A stretch of DNA of 64,000 nucleotides, taken from positions 421,151 through 485,150 of the forward strand of contig JAGKWQ010000006.1 in the NCBI GenBank assembly GCA_021151825.1, read 5' to 3'. The stretch comes from Cellvibrionaceae bacterium (GTDB taxonomy: Bacteria > Pseudomonadota > Gammaproteobacteria > Pseudomonadales > Cellvibrionaceae). The position numbers were made by a program, and so were the translations under genes. The stretch's first letter is position 1. Every line of letters begins with the position of its first letter. This document shows, one piece after another, positions 58,780-64,000 of the stretch. The notes beneath the pieces were generated by a model. That model did no database searches. It worked only from the letters and a program-made list of their open reading frames with translations, and was not told the DNA's origin.

Positions 58780-59577
58780 TCAATGTTGTTGTGTGGCGTG
58801 AGTGTGAGCATAGTTAGGCTCAACATCTGCCGGGTGAATGGCATCGCTAACCTTGGGGTCGGCTTTGAATAATAATTGACTTGATGCAATCCAGCCATTA
58901 TTACCATGTGCCTGCAAAACATAATGTCCGTCCGGTGTATCCAATCCCCCCACAGTTAATGTTTCTCCGCGGGTAAAACTGACTGAATATTTTTGTCCAT
59001 CTTCGCCCTGAATATGGCCGTACCAACTGATGCTGTTGTAATCGTGTTTTTCTACTTTGTCGATTACAACTGCATAGTCTTTTGCATTTTCTGCCACACG
59101 AACATTGATTGCATCACCGGGCATTAATGTTTCGATTTTTATCGTATCCAATTGAATAAATTGGCGGCCATCTGTCAATTCTTCAGGTTTTAACGGTAAA
59201 TCTGCGGGCGTGTTTTCTGCTGGGCTCCATGAATTCGTTCGTTCAACAGCAGCGGCGACCTCTTCGGGTGAGTAATGTAATTCAGGCCGGCGCTGTTTGA
59301 TACTATCGATTCGAGTTTGAAGTTCGATAGTGTTATTCGCCTTTCCGAATATCGAGGTATTAGCGTTTGATTTACTGTTGTCGGATGCCACGGTATTGTC
59401 CTGCTGAGTATTATTATTTACTGCGAGTGGTTTTGTGGTTGTGTGTACTACGGTTGTTTGTGCGGTGGAAAATTGTGTAGTGATTTGTTGTGGCTTGTCA
59501 TTGTAAAAATAGATGGCGCCAAAGGCTAAGCTTGCGGCTGTCAGTGTTTTTAACCAAAAACTTGATTGGGTTTGCAT
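58780..59577 (-). CDS. free-standing metalloprotease propeptide-like protein
   Basis: A 265-residue exported or membrane-anchored protein. Residues 8-25 are hydrophobic (LKTLTAASLAFGAIYFY). A Thr/Asn/Ser-rich low-complexity part follows (30-80). The C-terminal part (about 135-245) has the strand pattern seen in propeptides of secreted M72/reprolysin-like proteases: TLMPGDAINVRV, SISWYGHIQGEDGQKYSVSF, LTVGGLDTPDGHYVLQAHG. The end is His-rich (AHTHATQQH). It has no protease motif. It is the gene just downstream of the metalloprotease, 77 bases away on the same strand. That enzyme has no propeptide of its own, so a role as separate chaperone or inhibitor is inferred. Confidence 0.6.
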   Translation of the reverse strand: MQTQSSFWLKTLTAASLAFGAIYFYNDKPQQITTQFSTAQTTVVHTTTKPLAVNNNTQQDNTVASDNSKSNANTSIFGKANNTIELQTRIDSIKQRRPELHYSPEEVAAAVERTNSWSPAENTPADLPLKPEELTDGRQFIQLDTIKIETLMPGDAINVRVAENAKDYAVVIDKVEKHDYNSISWYGHIQGEDGQKYSVSFTRGETLTVGGLDTPDGHYVLQAHGNNGWIASSQLLFKADPKVSDAIHPADVEPNYAHTHATQQH

Positions 59578-59654
59578 AATTGACGCTCTTTATGAATGTT
59601 ATGTAAATAATTCCGGTACGCAGCGTTGTGACGCACCGGAATTTAATTTTTTAT

Positions 59655-61037
59655 TTAGCGTTTAATTCGAATCCAGTTGATATTCCAACCGCCTGTTTTT
59701 GCAAACACACCGAAATTATAAGTGCCTGCATTGATATTGACGGTGTGGCTGATAGTCGTCCAGTTTTGCCAGCCTCCAGTTGCAGGAATGGCCAGTTCTC
59801 CCAATAAAATGGCACCGCCATTTAAATCGGCTGACAAACGACCACCACTTGGGCTGGCAACGCGATATTCAATGGTATAAATACCTGATGTGGGAATGTT
59901 CACATTGCTGTACGCCAGCCAGTCATTGGTGTCTATCCAGCCAACGTTTTGCCCGCCGCCGGTATCAGTAGTGGCTTCGGTTTGCACGCCATTATTTGCG
60001 AAATAATTTTCTGCTTGAATTAACGTATTGAAACCGCTTGTACTGACAACAATTGAGCTTGCCGAATCGTTAAATCCCTCATCCACAAGGCATGAATCAT
60101 CACCGGTTTTAGTGATGGAATTTCCGGTGAAATTGTCGTGTTGATAGAGCGTAACGCTATAACCCGCTTGCACGCGCAATGATGAAACATCATCGTTGAG
60201 AATTCCTTTGGCGAGTAATTGCGACAAGGTGTAGCTGCCAGGCGTCAGGCCTACGTTGTAGCCACCATAATTGCAATCTTGTGCAACTTGTACCGGGCCA
60301 GACGTGCCAGCAGTAGGTCGGAAAGCTGCAATTTCATCACGTACATTATGAATCGCTAATGCCCCATAAGCTTCATTAGCTTGACCGACGGGAATTCCGC
60401 AAGGTAATCCACGGCAGGTTAAATTCGGATTGGAAAAACGATTAACGCGCGTGGTATTGAAAACACCTTCGTAAGCCATGATATCGACGAATACATTATC
60501 GACACCATAACCAACACCATAACGAAAGCGGGCACCGAATTGATCACCTTGTTTGCGTGAATGATTCAAACCCATGTTATGGCCTAATTCATGGGCCATT
60601 ACGATAGGGCCGCAACCGGGAGCCGTAACGTTCCAGGTCCAGTTTTTATCGATGGCAACATAACCCACACCGCACGCGCCTTTTTCATGGAGTTGTGATA
60701 CGAAGTCGGCCCCTAATTGATCACGCAGTGCAATTGCCGCGCTGTTCAAACGCAAATTACCAAGCACTGCACCCATATCCGCGCCGGCTTGTTCCATCGG
60801 GCGTACACCAACGAGGCGGAGCTGCACATCTATCTGGCTGTCTGCATAAGCTGCATTCATTTGATTGACCCAGCTGTTCATTGCCGTTTGTGGATCGCCA
60901 CCAAAATAATTTCTGGTGTAGTTATCGTACAGAACCAAAAGGTCGACAGTGGCTGCTTGTACGCTCCCTGCCATTGCACAGCTGCCTAGCCCAACGAGTA
61001 GTAGTTGTTTTGCTTTAGTGATGATGCCTGGTTTCAT
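59655..61037 (-). CDS. secreted zinc metalloprotease with crystallin-like and CBM6 modules
   Basis: A 460-residue secreted protein. Signal peptide 1-28 (SVQA). Residues 29-235 are a reprolysin/M72-like metalloprotease: the zinc motif is HELGHNMGLNH (His149, His153, His159), followed by a Met-turn DIMAYEG. It begins almost directly after the signal peptide, so a propeptide is absent. Residues about 240-330 are a beta/gamma-crystallin-like domain (YSVTLYQHDNFTGNSITKTG). Residues about 335-460 are a CBM6-type module (LIQAENYFANN, VGWIDTNDWLAYSNV, WNINWIRIKR). The start at 61037 has GAGAGGA upstream and is preferred over a longer frame. A protease tied to a sugar-binding module suggests action on polysaccharide-associated proteins. 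Confidence 0.88.
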   Translation of the reverse strand: MKPGIITKAKQLLLVGLGSCAMAGSVQAATVDLLVLYDNYTRNYFGGDPQTAMNSWVNQMNAAYADSQIDVQLRLVGVRPMEQAGADMGAVLGNLRLNSAAIALRDQLGADFVSQLHEKGACGVGYVAIDKNWTWNVTAPGCGPIVMAHELGHNMGLNHSRKQGDQFGARFRYGVGYGVDNVFVDIMAYEGVFNTTRVNRFSNPNLTCRGLPCGIPVGQANEAYGALAIHNVRDEIAAFRPTAGTSGPVQVAQDCNYGGYNVGLTPGSYTLSQLLAKGILNDDVSSLRVQAGYSVTLYQHDNFTGNSITKTGDDSCLVDEGFNDSASSIVVSTSGFNTLIQAENYFANNGVQTEATTDTGGGQNVGWIDTNDWLAYSNVNIPTSGIYTIEYRVASPSGGRLSADLNGGAILLGELAIPATGGWQNWTTISHTVNINAGTYNFGVFAKTGGWNINWIRIKR

Positions 61038-61571
61038 TGCATTCCTCTCATTTATTGTGTGGAGTGTTATCAATGCGTTAGATGCCTTCCAAACAATCGC
61101 CCATTAGATTATTTACCGGAAGAATCTTTATTGTTTGCGACTACGATTTGCTTTTTGTGCAAAATGCTCACAAAACAATCCATTCAAAATAGCACTGAAA
61201 CAAAAAATGCCTTTGCAACGTGCATCACAGCCTTGAAAAGGTGCCAGTTAAAAATAAAAGTGGGAATTTTTAGGGTGGGAAAATCAATTATCGGCGTGTA
61301 TGCCAGTTTGCAAACTGGGACATTTCATTGCTGGCAAGGTTTTGTTTTACCGAAATTCGAACTTTTTATCACACGCTTCTAGCGCTGTTTGACTGGTATT
61401 AGAAAATCGAACATTGTGTAATTAATGGCTGATAATGCATCGATAAATAATGCTTGAAAATTTATGCGACGTAGCAGAATTTTTAATGTAGAAGGAGGGC
61501 GGCCTGGAGGTTTTTAAGCGATTATTGCTGCAAATTCATTTGCAGCAATAATCGCTTAAGCAATGCAAAAA
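61038..61571. other. 534-base intergenic region between the protease and proS
   Basis: No gene is supported; a plus-strand frame over 61005-61382 is Cys-rich, without a ribosome site, and overlaps the protease start. The region should contain the protease promoter and the 3' end of the proS transcript. Its main structure is the long palindrome listed at 61514-61559. Confidence 0.5.
61514..61559. repeat. 46-base palindrome with perfect 21-bp arms after proS
   Basis: Arms 61514-61534 and 61539-61559 (ending GCAGCAATAATCGCTTAA) are perfectly complementary with loop TTCA. It sits 12 bases after the proS stop. In the proS direction the stem is followed by AAAAACC rather than a T tract, so it is not a standard terminator, although it may stabilise or end the mRNA. 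Confidence 0.6.
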
Positions 61572-63299
61572 TTAAATCTGAATATGATTTGAGAGGAAGG
61601 AAACTATGTCATTTATAGCAACTTCCTGTTTTTCTGTATCGCGGCGACCTTTGTATTCAATGGTGCCTGCTTCCAAACCGCGATCACCAACGACGATGCG
61701 ATGGGGAATTCCCATCAGATCTGTATCGGCAAGCATGCCACCGAGGCGCGCTTTTTCGTCATCCATAAACAATACATCAAAACCGGCATTGGTCAGTGCG
61801 CGGTAAAGTTCTTCACTTTTACTGGCAACGGCTGCAGATTTACTGATATTGATTGGCACAATCGCAATATGGAATGGCGCGATGGCATCGGGCCAAATAA
61901 TGCCGTTGTCGTCAAAGTTTTGCTCAATTGCAGAAGCAACAACACGAGTAACGCCGATACCGTAGCAACCCATAATCATGGTTTGTTCTTTGCCATTTTC
62001 ATCTAATACTTTGGCTTTCATTGCTTCAGAATATTTAGTACCCAGTTGGAATATGTGGCCAACTTCGATACCGCGTTTTATTTCCAGGGTGCCTTTTCCA
62101 CACGGGCTGGCATCACCGGTAACTACATTGCGGATATCTGCAACCAATGTGAGTTGTGCATCGCGTGCCCAGTTCACACCGGTTAAGTGGAAACCATCTT
62201 TATTCGCGCCGCAAACAAAATCAGCAAGATGCGCAGCGGAATGATCAACAATCACCGGGATGGTTAAACCGACAGGACCAATAGATCCTATACCAACGCC
62301 CAACTCAGCTTTGATGCGCGCTTCCGGTGCAAGGGTTAGCGGAGACGCAACGCCGGTTAATTTCTCGGCTTTGATTTCATTCAATTCGTGATCGCCACGT
62401 AAAACCAATGCAACCAATGGCTGGGTTTTGTCTTCACGTATTTCACCCAAAACAATCAGGGTTTTAACAGTTTGTTGTGCGCTCACTTGCAGGAAGTTAG
62501 CAACATCGTCAATAGAATGTTTTCCGGGCGTTGCCACTTCCTGCACGACATGTTGTGCAGCAGGGCGTGGTGTTGAGGGTGGTAATGCTTCGGCTTTTTC
62601 GATATTTGCCGCGTAATCGCTACCATTGCTGAAGGCAATATCGTCTTCCCCGCTTTCTGCCAGCACGTGAAATTCGTGGGAGAAGGCACCGCCAATTGAA
62701 CCCGTATCTGCTAATACCGGGCGGAATTTTAAACCCAGACGAGTGAATATGTTGCAGTAAGTCGCATGCATTACATCATAAGTTTGCTGCAAGGATTCAT
62801 GGCTGGTATGAAAGGAGTAGGCGTCCTTCATAATAAATTCGCGCGAACGCATTACACCGAAACGTGGACGGATTTCATCGCGGAATTTGGTTTGGATCTG
62901 GTAAAAGTTCAACGGCAATTGCTTGTAGCTTTTGATTTCGTTGCGAATCAAATCGGTGATGACTTCCTCATGGGTTGGGCCCAGGCAAAAAGGGCGATCG
63001 TGACGATCACTAATGCGTAGCAATTCCGGGCCATATTGTTGCCAGCGACCAGATTCTTCCCACAGCTCGGCGGGTTGTACGACCGGCATCAGCACTTCGA
63101 GGGCGCCGGATTTATCCATTTCCTCGCGCACGATATTTTCTACTTTGCGCAATACACGTAAGCCCAGTGGTAGCCAGTTATAGAGGCCGGAGGCCATCTT
63201 GCGGATCATACCCGCGCGTAACATCAACTGATGGCTGATAACTTCCGCATCGGAAGGTGTTTCTTTTAGGGTGGCAATTAAATATCGGCTGGAACGCAT
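61572..63299 (-). CDS. proS: prolyl-tRNA synthetase
   Basis: A 575-residue class II aminoacyl-tRNA synthetase, bacterial long form. Class II motif 1 region (MASGLYNWLPLGLRVLRKVE), motif 2 (FRDEIRPRFGVMRSREFIMKD) and motif 3 (GCYGIGVTRVVASAIEQ) are present. The editing (INS/YbaK-like) domain lies between motifs 2 and 3 (around TVKTLIVLGE to GLTIPVIVDHSAA). The C-terminal anticodon-binding domain includes LYRALTNAGFDVLFMDD and ends FLSNHIQI. It is divergent from the HIT-family gene. Confidence 0.97.
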   Translation of the reverse strand: MRSSRYLIATLKETPSDAEVISHQLMLRAGMIRKMASGLYNWLPLGLRVLRKVENIVREEMDKSGALEVLMPVVQPAELWEESGRWQQYGPELLRISDRHDRPFCLGPTHEEVITDLIRNEIKSYKQLPLNFYQIQTKFRDEIRPRFGVMRSREFIMKDAYSFHTSHESLQQTYDVMHATYCNIFTRLGLKFRPVLADTGSIGGAFSHEFHVLAESGEDDIAFSNGSDYAANIEKAEALPPSTPRPAAQHVVQEVATPGKHSIDDVANFLQVSAQQTVKTLIVLGEIREDKTQPLVALVLRGDHELNEIKAEKLTGVASPLTLAPEARIKAELGVGIGSIGPVGLTIPVIVDHSAAHLADFVCGANKDGFHLTGVNWARDAQLTLVADIRNVVTGDASPCGKGTLEIKRGIEVGHIFQLGTKYSEAMKAKVLDENGKEQTMIMGCYGIGVTRVVASAIEQNFDDNGIIWPDAIAPFHIAIVPINISKSAAVASKSEELYRALTNAGFDVLFMDDEKARLGGMLADTDLMGIPHRIVVGDRGLEAGTIEYKGRRDTEKQEVAINDIVSFLSNHIQI

Positions 63300-63447
63300 A
63301 ATGATGGCTTCTTGATAGCTATAATGGTTTAAAGCTGCCTATTCTACGGCGGTTAATGATATTGGTATAGCACTGCGAAAGTGAATTTCAGTGGTGTTTT
63401 CAGGTCCCAGTATCAGCATGTCTGTGTCAACTAAAAGGATAACAACC

Positions 63448-63870
63448 ATGTTTGAATTACATCCGCGCCTTGCCCAGGATTCTGCCGTTATCGGAGAGTT
63501 TGAACTCTCATTATTATTACTCAGCCGGGATGCCAATTACCCTTGGTGCATTCTTGTTCCCAAGCGCGAAGATATTTATGAGATTCATCATTTAAGCGAA
63601 GAAGAACAACTACAGTTGATTCGTGAGTCCTGTCGTTTGTCGGAAGTTATGACCAACTTGTTTGATGCTGACAAAATGAATGTAGCTGCACTGGGGAACG
63701 TTGTGCGTCAGTTGCATGTGCATCACATAGCGCGCTTTACCGATGACCTGGCTTGGCCTCAACCAATTTGGGGAAAGCTGCCTGCCAAAGATTATGAGCC
63801 AGAGGATTTTGTCGAGCGTATCAAGCGTTTGCAGAATGCCTTAGTGGGCGAAGGCTTCAAGGTTTTATAA
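63448..63870 (+). CDS. HIT-domain protein
   Basis: A 140-residue protein of the histidine-triad hydrolase superfamily. The core is NVVRQLHVHHIARFTDDLAW, so the triad reads Q-x-H-x-H where the first His of the classical H-x-H-x-H is Gln, as in a branch of proteobacterial HIT proteins. The N-terminal FELSLLLLSRDANYPWCILVPKR-type strand pattern fits the family. Nucleotide hydrolase or transferase activity is likely, but the substrate is unknown. ATG at 63448 with AAGGAT upstream is chosen over a longer frame. An IS3-type element begins 34 bases after the stop. Confidence 0.87.
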   Translation: MFELHPRLAQDSAVIGEFELSLLLLSRDANYPWCILVPKREDIYEIHHLSEEEQLQLIRESCRLSEVMTNLFDADKMNVAALGNVVRQLHVHHIARFTDDLAWPQPIWGKLPAKDYEPEDFVERIKRLQNALVGEGFKVL

Positions 63871-63903
63871 AATGTTCTCTTAATAAGAAAAAACCCCGCA
63901 TTG

Positions 63904-64000
63904 TGAACTGCACCCCAAAAGTTGGACATAACCGCAGGGGTTTAACGAAAGGACTGGGTTCGGTATTGCACCGGACTCAGTCCTTTTAGTTTCAGCTTTA
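63904..64000 (-). mobile_element. IS3-family insertion sequence, cut by the window edge
   Basis: TGAACTGCACCCCAAAAGTT at 63904, continuing to GGACA at 63928, is the terminal repeat typical of the IS3 family, IS150 group. The interior carries the C-terminal end of the OrfB transposase on the minus strand. The other end lies outside the window. The insertion follows the HIT gene, beside AAAAAACCCCGC, which looks like the left arm of a terminator. Confidence 0.85.
63942..64000 (-). CDS. IS3-family transposase OrfB, C-terminal end only
   Basis: The minus strand encodes LKLKGLSPVQYRTQSFR followed by a stop (TAA at 63944-63942). KGLSPVQYRTQS is the usual C-terminus of IS150-type OrfB (rve integrase) proteins. 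Only about 18 codons lie inside the window, so it cannot be judged whether the gene is intact. Confidence 0.8.
   Translation of the reverse strand, partial: KLKLKGLSPVQYRTQSFR

Noticed and set aside
61005..61382. A 125-codon plus-strand frame between the protease and proS
   Set aside because: It overlaps the protease start, is very Cys-rich with no pattern, and has no ribosome site.
63718..63740. Gln in place of the first His in the HIT triad considered as a defect
   Set aside because: A Q-x-H-x-H form is common in this branch of HIT proteins, and the last two His are present.

Overview
The window comes from a Gram-negative gammaproteobacterium that degrades plant cell walls, most likely Cellvibrio or a close relative (Cellvibrionaceae). 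The evidence is secreted carbohydrate-active proteins with poly-serine linkers and family 2 cellulose-binding modules, a PL3 pectate lyase, CE12 and CE2 esterases, moderate GC content, and housekeeping genes of gammaproteobacterial type (argS, proS, mnmC, trmL, rlmM, pdxB, tusA, yheU). No rRNA, tRNA, CRISPR array or prophage was found.

Region 1 (1-12.2 kb) is mainly secreted or envelope functions: a CE12-type pectin esterase lipoprotein behind a Ycf48-like beta-propeller lipoprotein, a PL3 pectate lyase, a coiled-coil membrane protein, a tandem array of long palindromes, a two-haem cytochrome, an esterase-fold protein that seems to lack its catalytic Ser and His, a membrane-bound AraC-type regulator and a CE2-type esterase. 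Region 2 (12.3-16 kb) holds argS and a pair of genes suited to unsaturated acyl-CoA breakdown. Region 3 (16.3-20.1 kb) holds two tandem paralogues built as GH5 mannanase-like fold, Ser linker, PKD, Ser linker, CBM2. Both have lost both catalytic glutamates and are the most unusual content of the window. Region 4 (20.2-25.9 kb) has a glutaminyl cyclase, a DUF502 membrane protein, a ComFB-family protein and a compact minus-strand run trmL-flavodoxin-flavodoxin-mnmC.

Region 5 (25.9-43.1 kb) is a nearly complete MSHA-type type IV pilus locus in the order mshI, PilN-like, mshJ, K, L, M, N, E, G, F, A, C, D, O, P, Q. MshE carries the N-terminal repeat that binds c-di-GMP in related proteins, and MshQ carries two PA14 modules. 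The pilus could attach cells to the polysaccharides that the secreted enzymes attack. A DUF2721 gene and a decayed IS4-type element with recognisable inverted repeats close the region.

Region 6 (44.6-53.5 kb) is housekeeping: GcvR-like ACT protein, yheU, rlmM, tusA, two unknown genes, pdxB with an ATP-NAD-kinase-like gene and a methyltransferase, an AlaA-type aminotransferase and msrB. Region 7 (53.7-63.9 kb) has an RND efflux adaptor and pump, a LamG lipoprotein, a secreted metalloprotease with crystallin-like and CBM6 modules beside a gene for a free-standing propeptide-like protein, proS and a HIT protein. The right edge cuts into an IS3-family element.

Functions are assigned from recognised protein families and visible motifs only; no database search was run.
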